Shown: positions 1 to 9,133 of the stretch, piece by piece | Layout: each line of letters begins with the position of its first letter | Position numbering within the stretch: the first letter of the stretch is position 1 | Assembly: GCF_017368795.1 (NCBI RefSeq) | Contig: NZ_JAFNLL010000004.1 | Span: 186,001-250,000, forward strand | Source of the DNA: Arthrobacter cavernae | GTDB taxonomy: Bacteria > Actinomycetota > Actinomycetes > Actinomycetales > Micrococcaceae | Direction of reading: 5' to 3' | Length of the DNA: 64,000 nucleotides | Translations under genes and position numbers: made by a program | Notes under the pieces: generated by a model | Told to the model about the DNA's origin: nothing | The model's database searches: none | The model's input: only the letters and a program-made list of their open reading frames with translations

Positions 1-161
1 GCATTCTGCTCGCATTGGGCAGCCGGATCCCGATCAGCCCCTACGTGACCACGCTGTCATTCCTGATCTATGTGGTGTGCCGGGTCATCGGCAGTGTCCG
101 CGCCAAGCGCGGGCTCATGGGCCGGGTGACGCGGGAGGCCGCGCCGGCTGCGGCTGCCTAA
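1..161 (+). CDS. C-terminal end of a membrane protein, probably a zinc/manganese ABC transporter permease (partial)
   Basis: Only the last 52 codons are present, read from base 3 to the TAA at 159-161. They contain one hydrophobic segment (motif SPYVTTLSFLIYVVCR) followed by a basic, Ala-rich tail, as at the C-terminus of ABC-3 family (ZnuB-like) permeases. The convergent neighbour is a Fur/Zur-family regulator, and zinc uptake operons often lie next to zur in actinobacteria, so a zinc permease is likely. With so little sequence the family call is tentative. Confidence 0.5.
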   Translation, partial: ILLALGSRIPISPYVTTLSFLIYVVCRVIGSVRAKRGLMGRVTREAAPAAAA

Positions 162-171
162 AGCAGCCCGC

Positions 172-627
172 TTACAGGAGTCCGGCGGCCTTCGTGGCCG
201 TGCAGTCGGGGCAGAGCCCGAAGATCTCCACGGTGTGGGCCACCTCGGTGAAGCCGTGCTCCGCTGCCGTGCGTGCTGCCCAGGTCTCGACGGCGGGGGC
301 CTCCACCTCCACTGCCTTGCCACAGCTGCGGCACAACAGGTGGTGATGGTGCCCGGTCACGGCGCAGCGGCGGTATACGGCCTCGCCCTCGGCGTTGCGC
401 AGGACGTCGATGAGTCCGTCATCGGCGAGGGACTGCAGGATGCGGTAGGCGGTGGCCAGGGAAACGGAAATCCCTTTGTTCTGCAACAGGCGGTAGAGCT
501 CCTGGGTGCTGACGAAGTCGTCCAGTTCGTCCAGGGCGGCGCTCACGGCCAGGCGCTGCTTGGTGACACGCTGCTCCTTGACGCCCGCAGCGGCTGGAGT
601 GGCGGCGGCGCTGGTGCCGTGCGGCAT
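172..627 (-). CDS. zur: Fur-family metalloregulator, probably zinc-responsive Zur
   Basis: This 151-residue protein has the Fur fold. An N-terminal winged helix covers about residues 18-85 (QELYRLL...SVSLATAYRILQSL), followed by a metal-binding dimerisation domain with a His cluster (TGHHHHLLCRSCG) and a second CxxC pair (CPDC). Two CxxC pairs form the structural zinc site. Zur proteins repress zinc uptake when zinc is bound, and the adjacent permease fragment supports Zur over Fur. I chose the ATG at 627 because the purine-rich GGGAAGTGAG lies just upstream; the reading frame extends further but is non-conserved in character. A possible -10 (TAAAAT) lies at 666-671 on this strand. Confidence 0.85.
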   Translation of the reverse strand: MPHGTSAAATPAAAGVKEQRVTKQRLAVSAALDELDDFVSTQELYRLLQNKGISVSLATAYRILQSLADDGLIDVLRNAEGEAVYRRCAVTGHHHHLLCRSCGKAVEVEAPAVETWAARTAAEHGFTEVAHTVEIFGLCPDCTATKAAGLL

Positions 628-686
628 TGGTGGACTCACTTCCCTGGTGATGCTGGCAAACCCCAATTTTACCAGCCGGGGCAGCG

Positions 687-715
687 TGGACACTCCCCGG
701 AGCGGACCATAGGCT
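687..715 (+). promoter_or_regulatory. Promoter of the MBL-fold gene, leaderless type
   Basis: A -35 TGGACA (687-692) and a -10 TAGGCT (710-715) are separated by 17 nt. The -10 ends 6 nt before the ATG at 722, so transcription should begin at or next to the start codon. This is the best-formed of the leaderless-type promoters in the window. Confidence 0.6.
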
Positions 716-721
716 TGCGGA

Positions 722-1378
722 ATGAAGCTCACCAAGTTCACGCATGCCTGTGTCCGCCTCGAGAAGGACCGGCACGTGCTGGTCATTGATCCCGGATCGT
801 TTTCGGAGACCGAGGAAGCCTTGGCGGGGGCGCAGGCTGTGCTGGTCACCCACCAGCACACCGACCACATCGACGTCCCGGCCGTGGTCATGGCGCTTCG
901 GAACAATCCCGAACTGCAGGTCCATGCCCCTGCCGTTGTTGCGGAGGAGCTGAAGGCGAAAGCAGCCGACGACGGCGGGCGGATCCATGCGGTGGAGCCC
1001 GGCAGTGTCTTCGAGGCGGCCGGCTTTGCCATCCGTACCTTCGGCGGGCAGCACGCCTTGATCCATCCGCAGATCCCCGTTGTGGCCAACATCGGCTACC
1101 TCGTGGATGACAACGTGTTCCACCCCGGGGATTCCTTCGTGGTGCCGGACGGCATCAGCGTGCAGACCCTGCTGGTCCCCATCCACGCGCCGTGGTCCAA
1201 GGTGGGCGAAGTGGTGGACTTCGTGGTCTCGGTCAGGGCGCCGAAGGCCTTCCCCGTCCATGACGGCCTGCTCAACGAGCTGGGCCGGGGAATCGTGGAG
1301 GGACACGTGACCCGGATCGGTGCCAAGTACGGAACGCAGTACGCCCGTCTCGGCACCCGCGAATCAGTCGAGGTCTGA
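722..1378 (+). CDS. Metallo-beta-lactamase-fold hydrolase (UlaG-like)
   Basis: The 218-residue protein carries the zinc-binding signature THQHTDHID (about residues 43-51), downstream metal ligands HPGDS and a C-terminal PVHD, typical of the UlaG/YjjX-like branch of the metallo-beta-lactamase superfamily. It lacks the Lys/Arg substrate residues that would mark a specific enzyme, so the substrate is unknown. It is convergent with the cysteine desulfhydrase gene and the two coding ends overlap by 15 nt (1364-1378). No signal peptide is visible, so it is probably cytoplasmic. Confidence 0.85.
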   Translation: MKLTKFTHACVRLEKDRHVLVIDPGSFSETEEALAGAQAVLVTHQHTDHIDVPAVVMALRNNPELQVHAPAVVAEELKAKAADDGGRIHAVEPGSVFEAAGFAIRTFGGQHALIHPQIPVVANIGYLVDDNVFHPGDSFVVPDGISVQTLLVPIHAPWSKVGEVVDFVVSVRAPKAFPVHDGLLNELGRGIVEGHVTRIGAKYGTQYARLGTRESVEV

Positions 1379-2458
1379 GGCCGGCCAGACGCCCGTTTCA
1401 TGGAAGCGGGCCAGCGCGGCCTCATGCGGCGCGGGGTCGAGCCCCTTTTCCGCCAGCCAGCCCGCGTTGCAGTAGCTTCCGGCGTAGCGGTCGCCGCTGT
1501 CGCACATGAGCGAAACGATGCTCCCGCGCTGGCCCTCGGCCACCATCTGCGCCACGAGCTGCCACACACCCCACAGATTGGTGCCCGTGGACGGCCCGGC
1601 GTGCAGGCCGGCCAGCCCGTGCAGCTGGCGCATGGCCGCCACCGAGGCGGCGTCTGGGACCTGGATCATGTGGTCGATGACGGCGGGGACGAAGCTGGGC
1701 TCCACGCGCGGCCGGCCGATGCCCTCGATCCGCGACGGCAGTCCGGTGCTGTATTCGGCCAGGCCGTCGCGCCATGCCGGATAGAACGCCGAATTCTCGG
1801 GATCCACCACGGCCAGCCTGGTGTCATGCCGGTTGTAGCGCAGGTACCGGCCGATCGTGGCGCTGGTGCCGCCCGTGCCGGCCCCCACCACGATCCAGCG
1901 GGGAACAGGATGCTCTTCGAGGGCGAGCTGTTCAAAGATGGACTCGGCGATGTTGTTGTTGCCGCGCCAGTCCGTGGCCCGCTCCGCGTACGTGAACTGG
2001 TCCATGTAGTAGCCGCCGGAGGTCCGGGCGGTTTCCTCGGCCACGGCATAGACCTCCGAGGCGTGGTCCACCAGCAGGCAGGCGCCGCCGAACTGTTCGA
2101 TCAGGGCAATCTTTTCCGGGCTGGTGGTCTTGGCCATGACCGCCACGAACGGCAGGCCGATGAGCCGCGCAAAATAGGCCTCGGAGACGGCCGTGCTGCC
2201 GCTGGAAGCCTCCACGATGGTGGTGCCCTCGGTGATCCAGCCGTTGACGAGCCCATACAGGAACAGGGACCGTGCCAGGCGGTGCTTCAGGCTGCCGGAG
2301 CGGTGCGTCGACTCGTCCTTAAGATACAGCTGCACGCCCCAGTGCTCAGGGAGCGGCACCGCGTAGAGGTGGGTGTCCGCCGAACGGTTGTTCTCGGCCT
2401 CGATCTTGCGGATGGCCTCATTGGCCCAGGCCCGGTCCTGATTGCACGATTTACTCAC
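1364..2458 (-). CDS. cds1: PLP-dependent L-cysteine desulfhydrase (Cds1-like)
   Basis: The 364-residue fold-type II PLP enzyme resembles cysteine synthases but has the actinobacterial Cds1 features: the PLP-lysine region [17 protein letters not shown], a phosphate-binding loop [33 protein letters not shown] and the long C-terminal region [15 protein letters not shown]. The M. tuberculosis homologue degrades L-cysteine to pyruvate, ammonia and H2S, which is the likely role here. GTG start at 2458; a TAGGCT hexamer ends 6 nt upstream with no clear Shine-Dalgarno. It is divergent from a sulfurtransferase gene, which fits a shared sulfur role. Cystathionine/cysteine synthase activity cannot be excluded. 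Confidence 0.85.
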   Translation of the reverse strand: MSKSCNQDRAWANEAIRKIEAENNRSADTHLYAVPLPEHWGVQLYLKDESTHRSGSLKHRLARSLFLYGLVNGWITEGTTIVEASSGSTAVSEAYFARLIGLPFVAVMAKTTSPEKIALIEQFGGACLLVDHASEVYAVAEETARTSGGYYMDQFTYAERATDWRGNNNIAESIFEQLALEEHPVPRWIVVGAGTGGTSATIGRYLRYNRHDTRLAVVDPENSAFYPAWRDGLAEYSTGLPSRIEGIGRPRVEPSFVPAVIDHMIQVPDAASVAAMRQLHGLAGLHAGPSTGTNLWGVWQLVAQMVAEGQRGSIVSLMCDSGDRYAGSYCNAGWLAEKGLDPAPHEAALARFHETGVWPASDLD

Positions 2459-2464
2459 TTCCCC

Positions 2465-2500
2465 AGCCTACCGGCGCCGGACGGGACACCCGGATAGTCT
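2465..2500. promoter_or_regulatory. Divergent leaderless-type -10 elements between cds1 and the rhodanese gene
   Basis: The 48-nt gap 2459-2506 holds TAGGCT on the minus strand (2470-2465, 6 nt before the GTG of cds1) and TAGTCT on the plus strand (2495-2500, 6 nt before the ATG at 2507). Neither start has a good Shine-Dalgarno and neither -10 has a convincing -35. Confidence 0.5.
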
Positions 2501-2506
2501 GGAACC

Positions 2507-3433
2507 ATGACTACCCTTCTGGATGCAACTGAACTGCGCCGTCGCCTGGAGTCGGGCGGGCGCACCGTGGTGGTGGACGTCCGCTGGACCCTCGGCGATC
2601 CCAACGGCCATGCCCACTACCTCGAGGCGCACCTGCCCGGGGCCGTGTATGCCGATCTGTCCACCGAATTGGCGGACCATGCGGAGCCCGGACGCGGCCG
2701 CCATCCGCTGCCTTCGAAACAGAAGTTCCAGGAGTCCGCGCGGCGCTGGGGCCTGCACGACGGCGACACCGTGGTGGCCTACGACGACTCGGGCAACATG
2801 GCCGCTGCACGCCTGTGGTGGATGCTCCGCGATGCCGGCGTCGGGTCCGTCTACCTGCTCGACGGCGGCCTGGCCGCCTGGCGTGCCGCCGGTTACCCGG
2901 TAGAGGCAGGCGAGGTGGTCCCCGCCGTCGGGAGCATCACCCTCGGCGAGGGCCACATGCCGGTGATCACCGAAGAGGAGACGGCCGCATGGCCGCAGCA
3001 CGGAACCCTGCTGGACGCCCGGGCCGGGGAACGGTACCGCGGTGATGTGGAGCCCGTCGACCCCCGCGCCGGGCACATCCCCGGTGCTGTGAGCGCCCCC
3101 ACCACGGAGAACCTCTCCGCCGGCGGGCGCTTCCTGGACCCCGGACAGCTGCGCCGGCGCTTTGCCGGGCTGGGCCTGGATCCGGCCGGCCAGGTGGCCG
3201 TGTACTGCGGCTCCGGCGTCACGGCATCCCACGAGATCGCCGCGCTGGAAATCGCCGGCTACCGGGCGGCACTGTTCCCCGGCTCGTTCTCGCAGTGGTC
3301 CACCAATGCGGCCAATGCCGTGGACACCGGGGACCGGCCGTATGCGGCCGGCGCTCCGGGCGACGGCACTGTTCCCACTGGCACGCGCCCAACTGGCACA
3401 AGGGCAGTCCCCGGGAGTAGCGTCAGGGCATGA
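2507..3433 (+). CDS. sseA: Sulfurtransferase, two rhodanese domains
   Basis: The 308-residue protein has two tandem rhodanese domains: residues about 5-130, non-catalytic (YDDSGNMAAARLWW where the active loop would be), and about 150-270, catalytic, with the nucleophile in CGSGVTA (Cys234). The CGSGVT loop is typical of 3-mercaptopyruvate sulfurtransferases, which transfer sulfane sulfur to thiols or cyanide. A C-terminal extension of about 40 residues is low-complexity Gly/Thr/Pro. It is the first gene of a tightly overlapping set with the zinc dehydrogenase and HIT genes (ATGA overlaps) and is divergent from the cysteine desulfhydrase gene. Confidence 0.88.
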   Translation: MTTLLDATELRRRLESGGRTVVVDVRWTLGDPNGHAHYLEAHLPGAVYADLSTELADHAEPGRGRHPLPSKQKFQESARRWGLHDGDTVVAYDDSGNMAAARLWWMLRDAGVGSVYLLDGGLAAWRAAGYPVEAGEVVPAVGSITLGEGHMPVITEEETAAWPQHGTLLDARAGERYRGDVEPVDPRAGHIPGAVSAPTTENLSAGGRFLDPGQLRRRFAGLGLDPAGQVAVYCGSGVTASHEIAALEIAGYRAALFPGSFSQWSTNAANAVDTGDRPYAAGAPGDGTVPTGTRPTGTRAVPGSSVRA

Positions 3434-4581
3434 CCCCCGGACGCCCTGTGCCCCCGCCTTTTGCCAAGCCGATTCCCACCATGGACGGCCCTGAAGCAGG
3501 CGGCTCCCGCCTTGCCGCTGCGTACGGCGCCACCTCGCCGGAAAGCGGCTTGCTGCCCCTGACAGTCGCCCGGCGCGCCCCCAAGGAAGACGACGTCGAA
3601 ATCGACATCGAGTTCTGCGGCCTCTGCCACTCGGACGTCCACACCATCCGCGGCGAATGGAGCCTGCCGGCGTATCCGCTGGTGCCGGGCCACGAAATCG
3701 TGGGCCGCGTCCGCCGCGTCGGTCCGGCCGTGGACGACTTCGCTCCCGGCGACAGGGTGGGCGTCGGCTGCCTGGTGGACTCCTGCCGCGAATGCGACAG
3801 CTGCCTTGAGGGCCTGGAGCAGTACTGCGAGCGCGGCAACACCGGCACCTACGGCTCTAAAGATGCCCGCAATGGTGACGCCATCACCCAGGGCGGCTAC
3901 GCGACGTCGGTGGTGGTGGACCGCCGCTATGTGCTGCGCATCCCGGAAGGCCTGGACCCGGCTGCCGCGGCCCCGCTGCTCTGCGCCGGCATCACCACTT
4001 ACTCGCCGCTGCGCCACTTCGACGTGGAGGAGGGCGACTCCGTGGGCGTTGTGGGCCTCGGCGGCCTGGGCCACATGGCCCTCAAGATCGCCAAGGCCAT
4101 GGGCGCCGAGGTGACGGTGTTCACCACGTCCGAATCCAAGGTCGACGCCGCGCTCGAACTGGGAGCAGACCGGGTGGTCCTGTCCAAAGACGCCGCCGCC
4201 ATGGCCGCGGCAGACCGCAGCATCGACGTCATCCTTGACACCGTGGCGGTTCCGCACGACCTCAACCCGTACTTCCGCACCCTCCGGCTGGACGGGGCTC
4301 TGTTCCAGTTGGGGCTGCCCTCGGAGGACATGCCCCCGGTAAGACCTGGAAACCTGATCCGCCGCCGCCTCGCCTACGCGGGGTCTCTCATCGGCGGCAT
4401 CGAAGAAACCCAGGAGATGCTGGACTTCTGCGCCGAACACGGCGTGGCCAGCGACATTGAAATCATCGGCGCGGAGCAGCTGAACGAAGCCTACGACCGC
4501 ATGGTGGCCGGCGACGTGAAGTACCGTTTCGTGCTGGACACCGCAACCCTGCAGGAACCATCGGAAAGGGCGGATGCATGA
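3430..4581 (+). CDS. Zinc-dependent NAD(P) alcohol dehydrogenase, cinnamyl alcohol dehydrogenase type
   Basis: A 383-residue medium-chain dehydrogenase. The catalytic zinc ligands are in FCGLCHSDVH (Cys66) and GHE (about 88-89), the structural zinc is held by the Cys cluster GCLVDSCRECDSCLEGLEQYC, and the nucleotide fold carries GLGGLGHMAL. The pattern matches the YahK/AdhC group, which reduces aldehydes with NADPH. The ATG at 3430 overlaps the previous stop by 4 nt. The first 17 residues are Pro-rich and could be skipped by starting at Met18. The next gene starts inside its stop codon, so translation is probably coupled. Confidence 0.88.
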   Translation: MTPGRPVPPPFAKPIPTMDGPEAGGSRLAAAYGATSPESGLLPLTVARRAPKEDDVEIDIEFCGLCHSDVHTIRGEWSLPAYPLVPGHEIVGRVRRVGPAVDDFAPGDRVGVGCLVDSCRECDSCLEGLEQYCERGNTGTYGSKDARNGDAITQGGYATSVVVDRRYVLRIPEGLDPAAAAPLLCAGITTYSPLRHFDVEEGDSVGVVGLGGLGHMALKIAKAMGAEVTVFTTSESKVDAALELGADRVVLSKDAAAMAAADRSIDVILDTVAVPHDLNPYFRTLRLDGALFQLGLPSEDMPPVRPGNLIRRRLAYAGSLIGGIEETQEMLDFCAEHGVASDIEIIGAEQLNEAYDRMVAGDVKYRFVLDTATLQEPSERADA

Positions 4582-5006
4582 GCACCCTGTTCACCAAGAT
4601 CATCAACGGCGAGATTCCCGGACGCTTTGTGTGGAAGGACGATGACGTGGTCGCGTTCCTGACGATTGCCCCGATCACCCAGGGCCACACCCTGGTTGTG
4701 CCGCGCGAGGAAGTCGACTCCTGGACGGACGCCACGCCGGAACTGCTGGGCAAGGTCATGGACGTCGCGCAGAAGATCGGCCGCGTCCAGGAGGCCACCT
4801 TCGATGCCAAGCGCGTGGGCGTGCTCATGGAGGGCTTCGAAATCAACCACCTGCACGTCCACGTATGGCCGGCCTACTCGATGGCCGACTTCGAGGTGCA
4901 CAACGTTGACCACCACCCGGACCCCGCCGTCATGGACGCGACGGCCGTGAAGTTCCGGGCCGCGCTGCGCAACGCCGGGCACGAGGCTTTCGTCCCGGTG
5001 GACTGA
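4578..5006 (+). CDS. HIT-family nucleotide-binding protein
   Basis: A 142-residue histidine-triad protein with the motif HLHVHVWP (His91, His93, His95). The HIT fold covers the whole chain, with the ITQGHTLVVPREEV substrate loop near residues 33-46. HIT proteins hydrolyse nucleoside phosphoramidates or dinucleoside polyphosphates, and the exact substrate is not deducible. It shares an ATGA overlap with the dehydrogenase gene. An ATG with a strong GGAGG follows 15 nt after its stop but opens only a short frame antisense to hrpA. Confidence 0.9.
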   Translation: MSTLFTKIINGEIPGRFVWKDDDVVAFLTIAPITQGHTLVVPREEVDSWTDATPELLGKVMDVAQKIGRVQEATFDAKRVGVLMEGFEINHLHVHVWPAYSMADFEVHNVDHHPDPAVMDATAVKFRAALRNAGHEAFVPVD

Positions 5007-5020
5007 CACCCGGAGGCATC

Positions 5021-5182
5021 ATGGCAACCCCCAAAGCCGCCCTAGCCGGGACCTCAGGCCGGGGCGAGCGCCTGGTTCAGCACCGTGCGGATGCGCTTTT
5101 CCGAGACGGAATAGGCGGTGCCGAGTTCGACGGCGAACAGGCTCACCCGCAGCTCCTCGATCATCCAGCGCACGCGGGTTAA
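5021..5182 (+). CDS. Possible 53-codon ORF or decayed gene start after the HIT gene
   Basis: An ATG at 5021 is preceded by GGAGG at 5012-5016 (4-nt spacer) and begins MATPKAALAGTSG. The frame then runs antisense into the 3' end of hrpA and stops with TAA at 5180-5182. The start site looks real but the later residues look like antisense noise. A truncated fourth gene of the sulfurtransferase-HIT operon is possible. I do not recognise it. Confidence 0.25.
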   Translation: MATPKAALAGTSGRGERLVQHRADALFRDGIGGAEFDGEQAHPQLLDHPAHAG

Positions 5183-8100
5183 CTCAGCCCCCGCCCGTCG
5201 GCCCGGAAGCAGCGCGGCCACGGCGTTGTCGTAGTCGTCCTCCAAGCCCTGGACCACGGCCATGTTCAGGCCGTCCCGCTGGACGTTGCCCGGCAGCTTC
5301 TCCAGACGCTTCTCGACCGCCTGGAGATACCGTGGCAGCTGGCTCAGCTGGGCGTAGCCCGTCCGTGCTACAAAACCGGGGAAGACCAGCTGTTCCAGCT
5401 GGCTCTTCATGTCATTGAGCGCGCTGATCAGCGGCAGGCTGGTGCTTGCCTTCAGTTGCTTTTCGATGCGCCGGGCGCTCGCAAGGATGCGCTCGACGAC
5501 GGCCGTCACCGTGAACACGGTGTCGATGAGTTCCGCCCGGACCACCTCGTACAGGGCATCGAAAGCGGCGCTGTCCCACGGCAGCTCGGCCGGCGTGAGC
5601 TTGTCCACGGCGGCCAGGGCGCAGTCCGCAATCAGCGCGCTCACGGAGCCGTGCGGGTTCTGGCTGAAGGTCAGCTTCTCGGTGTTGCTCAGGTGCTCCA
5701 GGACATAGCGGTCCGGGGAAGGGATCCGTAGGGCGAGGAGCCTGATGACGCCGCCGCGCATCGCGGCCTCCTGCTCGGCGCGCGTCTGGAAGACCTGCAG
5801 GGCCACGGAACTGCCCTCGTCCACGATGGCCGGGAAGCCCGTCACGGCATGGCCCTTGACCGTGCGGCTTACCTGGCGTTCCACCGGCCCGAAATTCCAT
5901 TCGGTGATGCCGGAGCGCTCGGCGAATCCGCCGGAAGCGGCTGCGGTGGCCCCGTTCGGGGACCCTGCGCCCAGGGCGAACGCCGGCGCGCCGCTTCCCT
6001 TGGGCCCCTTGGCGCGGGCCGTCGTCGCGGGCGTCGCCCCCAGCGATTCGGCGATGGCCCGGCGGGTGGCCGGTGCCAGCCGCTCCTGCAGGGCTGCGAG
6101 GTCCTTGCCCTCGTCCAGGACCTTGCCGCGGCTGTCCACCACCCTGAAGCTGACGCGCAGGTGCTGCGGCACGGCGTCCCAAGTCCAGGACCCCGGCGGG
6201 ATGATGTGGCCGCGGAGCCTGCGCAGGACGAGTTCGAGGGAGGCTTCAAGATTGTCTTCGGCGGGATCGAACCCTGCCTCCAGTGCGGCGGTCGCCTGGC
6301 GCGCAACATCGGGTGCGGGAACGAAGTTCTTCCGGATCTGCTTGGGCAACGACTTGATCAGTGCAGTCACGAGCTCCACGCGCTGGCCCGGAATCTGCCA
6401 GCGGAATGCCGCGTCGTCGAGCTGGTTCAGGAACAGCACGGGCACCTCGGCGGTGACGCCGTCCGAGGGGTTCGGGGGAGAGCCGGGAGCCACGGGGTGG
6501 AACTCGTAGCTGAGCGGCAGCTCGAAGCCCTTGTGCAGCCACGTCCTGGGGTACGCGGAATCGTCCAGGGATTCGGCGTCCTCGCTGATCAGTAGAGACT
6601 GGTCGAAGTCCAGGAGCGCGGGGTCTGCCTGCCGGGCGTCCTTCCACCACTTGTCGAAGTGGCGTTCGGACACCACGTCCTTGCCGACCCGGGCATCATA
6701 GAACTCGAACAAAGTCTCGTCGTCCACCAGGATGTCGCGGCGACGCATGCGGGTTTCGAGTTCCTCGATCTCGTGCAGCAGTGCCCGGTTACGGTGGAAG
6801 AACTTGTGGTGCGTCTTCCAGTCGCCCTCCACGAGGGCATGGCGGATGAACAGCTCGCGGGAGAGCTCGGGATCCACCCGGCTGTAGTTGACCCGGCGGC
6901 TGGCAATGATCGGCACGCCGTAGAGCATGACCTTCTCGTGCGCCATGACCGCGCCCATACGGGTGGACCAGTGCGGCTCGCTGTACGAGCGCTTCACGAG
7001 GTCCGGCGCAACCTGCTCCGCCCACAGCGGATCGAACCTGGCCGCCACCCGCGCCCAGAGCCGGCTGGTCTCCACGAGCTCGGCCGCCATGACGAAGGCC
7101 GGCGACTTCTTGAACAGTGCCGAACCGGGGAAAATCGCGAAGCGGCTGCCCCTGGCTCCGGCATATTCGCGCTTGCGCTCATCCAGCAGGCCGATGTGGC
7201 TCAGCAGCCCCGAGAGCAGGCTCATGTGGATGCCCTCGTAGTTGCCCACGGGATCGGCCTCGCGCTTGTTGTCGATGGTGATGCCCAGCGGCTTGGCGAG
7301 CTGGCGCAGCTGCTGGAAAAGGTCCTGCCATTCGCGCACGCGCAGGTAGTTGATGAATTCATTCCGGCATAGCCGGCGGAACTGCGTGGAGGACAGCTCA
7401 CGCTGCTGCTCCTGGATGTAGTTCCACAGATTGAGGAAGCCGGTAAAGTCCGAGTGCTCGTCGCGGAAGCGTGCGTGCTTCTCGGCGGCCAGCTGCTGCT
7501 TGTCCGTAGGGCGCTCGCGGGGGTCCTGGATGGTCAGGGCCGCGGCCAGGATCATGACCTCCTTGACGCAGCCGCGCTTGCCGGCCTCCACGATCATGCG
7601 GCCCAGCCGTGGGTCCACGGGGAGCTGGGCAAGCTTCTGCCCGACGGCGGTCAGCCCGCCGCGGGCGGGCTCGTCGCCGGACCTGGCCGGAGCCAGGGCG
7701 CCGAGCTCGCGCAGGAGGGTGACGCCGTCGTTGATGGCCCGCGAGTCCGGCGGCTCCACAAACGGGAAGTTTTCGACGTCCTTGGGGCCCCTTGCCACGC
7801 CCATGGCGGTCATCTGCAGGATGACGGCGGCCAGGTTGGTGCGCAGGATCTCCGGATCGGTGAACTGCGGGCGGGACTCGAAATCTTCCTCCGAGTAGAG
7901 GCGGATCGCGATGCCCTCGGAGACGCGCCCGCAGCGGCCGGAGCGCTGGCTGGCCGAGGCCTGGGAGACGCGTTCAATCGGCAGCCGCTGCACCTTGGTG
8001 CGGTGCGAATAGCGCGAGATGCGGGCGGTGCCGGTGTCGATGACGTACTTGATGCCCGGAACCGTCAGGGACGTTTCGGCCACGTTGGTGGCCAGGATGA

Positions 8101-8992
8101 TGCGACGCTTGCCGCCGGGGTTGAAGACGCGGTGCTGTTCCTGCAGGCTCAGCCGTGCGAACAGGGGGAGCACTTCAGTGCCGGCGAGCCGGCGGTTGGA
8201 CTGGATGCGGCCGTTGAGGGCCTCCGCGGCGTCCCGGATCTCGCGCTCGCCGGAGAAAAACACCAGGATGTCGCCGGGGGCTTCCTTGGCGAGTTCGTCG
8301 ACGGCGTCGCACACGGCATCGAGGGGATCGCGGTCCTCCTCAAGCTCGTCGTCGGAGGAGTCTTCGTCCGCGCCGCCAGCCGGCTGGGACAGGGGCCGAT
8401 ATCGGATCTCCACGGGGTAAGTGCGGCCGGAGACCTCGATGATCGGGGCGCGGGATTCCTCGGTCTCGAAGTGCTTGGCGAAGCGCTCGGGGTCGATCGT
8501 GGCCGAGGTGATGATGACCTTCAGATCGGGGCGCTGGGGGAGGATGCGCTTGAGGTAGCCCAGGATGAAGTCGATGTTGAGGCTGCGCTCGTGGGCTTCG
8601 TCGATGATGATGGCGTTGTACTTGCGCAGCAGCTTGTCGCGCTGGATTTCCGCGAGCAGGATACCGTCCGTCATGAGCTTGATCTTGGTGGCCGCGCTGA
8701 CTTCGCCGGTGAAGCGCACCTGGAAGCCCACCTCCTGGCCGATCTCGACATCCAGCTCGGAGGCGATGCGTTCGGCCACCGTGCGGGCGGCGAGGCGGCG
8801 CGGCTGGGTGTGGCCGATCAGGCCCTTCTCGCCCAGGCCGAGTTCGAGGCACATCTTGGGGATCTGGGTGGTCTTGCCGGAACCGGTCTCGCCCGCGATG
8901 ATGGTCACCTGGTTGGCGGCGATGGCCGCCATCAGGTCCTCGCGGCGCTCGGAAACGGGCAGCTCTGCGGGGTAGGAAATATGAAGTGTCAT
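5054..8992 (-). CDS. hrpA: ATP-dependent RNA helicase HrpA
   Basis: A 1312-residue DEAH/RHA helicase, the full size of HrpA. Motif I is GETGSGKTTQ (about 34-43), motif II is DEAHERS, motif III is TSATID and motif VI is QRSGRCGR. Ratchet/OB regions follow and a long C-terminal DUF3418-type region fills residues about 650-1312. HrpA-type helicases resolve stalled ribosomes and remodel mRNA in other bacteria. The ATG at 8992 lies 121 nt downstream of the small membrane-peptide gene on the same strand, with a strong hairpin between them, so it is probably transcribed separately. Confidence 0.95.
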   Translation of the reverse strand: MTLHISYPAELPVSERREDLMAAIAANQVTIIAGETGSGKTTQIPKMCLELGLGEKGLIGHTQPRRLAARTVAERIASELDVEIGQEVGFQVRFTGEVSAATKIKLMTDGILLAEIQRDKLLRKYNAIIIDEAHERSLNIDFILGYLKRILPQRPDLKVIITSATIDPERFAKHFETEESRAPIIEVSGRTYPVEIRYRPLSQPAGGADEDSSDDELEEDRDPLDAVCDAVDELAKEAPGDILVFFSGEREIRDAAEALNGRIQSNRRLAGTEVLPLFARLSLQEQHRVFNPGGKRRIILATNVAETSLTVPGIKYVIDTGTARISRYSHRTKVQRLPIERVSQASASQRSGRCGRVSEGIAIRLYSEEDFESRPQFTDPEILRTNLAAVILQMTAMGVARGPKDVENFPFVEPPDSRAINDGVTLLRELGALAPARSGDEPARGGLTAVGQKLAQLPVDPRLGRMIVEAGKRGCVKEVMILAAALTIQDPRERPTDKQQLAAEKHARFRDEHSDFTGFLNLWNYIQEQQRELSSTQFRRLCRNEFINYLRVREWQDLFQQLRQLAKPLGITIDNKREADPVGNYEGIHMSLLSGLLSHIGLLDERKREYAGARGSRFAIFPGSALFKKSPAFVMAAELVETSRLWARVAARFDPLWAEQVAPDLVKRSYSEPHWSTRMGAVMAHEKVMLYGVPIIASRRVNYSRVDPELSRELFIRHALVEGDWKTHHKFFHRNRALLHEIEELETRMRRRDILVDDETLFEFYDARVGKDVVSERHFDKWWKDARQADPALLDFDQSLLISEDAESLDDSAYPRTWLHKGFELPLSYEFHPVAPGSPPNPSDGVTAEVPVLFLNQLDDAAFRWQIPGQRVELVTALIKSLPKQIRKNFVPAPDVARQATAALEAGFDPAEDNLEASLELVLRRLRGHIIPPGSWTWDAVPQHLRVSFRVVDSRGKVLDEGKDLAALQERLAPATRRAIAESLGATPATTARAKGPKGSGAPAFALGAGSPNGATAAASGGFAERSGITEWNFGPVERQVSRTVKGHAVTGFPAIVDEGSSVALQVFQTRAEQEAAMRGGVIRLLALRIPSPDRYVLEHLSNTEKLTFSQNPHGSVSALIADCALAAVDKLTPAELPWDSAAFDALYEVVRAELIDTVFTVTAVVERILASARRIEKQLKASTSLPLISALNDMKSQLEQLVFPGFVARTGYAQLSQLPRYLQAVEKRLEKLPGNVQRDGLNMAVVQGLEDDYDNAVAALLPGRRAGAELTRVRWMIEELRVSLFAVELGTAYSVSEKRIRTVLNQALAPA

Positions 8993-9101
8993 GGCTGCAG
9001 CCAGTCTACTGTGGCCGCGGGGGACTGGCCTCTCCTGCCCCGGACCCCTGCCCGCAGTTCCCGGTCCGCAATGCTGCAGGGCGGGTTGCTACTACCAGGG
9101 C

Positions 9102-9133
9102 GGAGCCCCCGGATCAGTAGATCCGGGGGCTCC
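9102..9133 (-). terminator. Strong hairpin at the 3' end of the small membrane-peptide gene
   Basis: A perfect 13-bp stem (GGAGCCCCCGGAT with its complement) closes a 6-nt loop, CAGTAG. The stop codon of the 56-residue gene (9114-9116) spans the stem-loop junction, so its last codons form one arm. No U-tract follows on the minus strand, so it may be a weak terminator or a barrier/stability element before hrpA. Confidence 0.55.
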
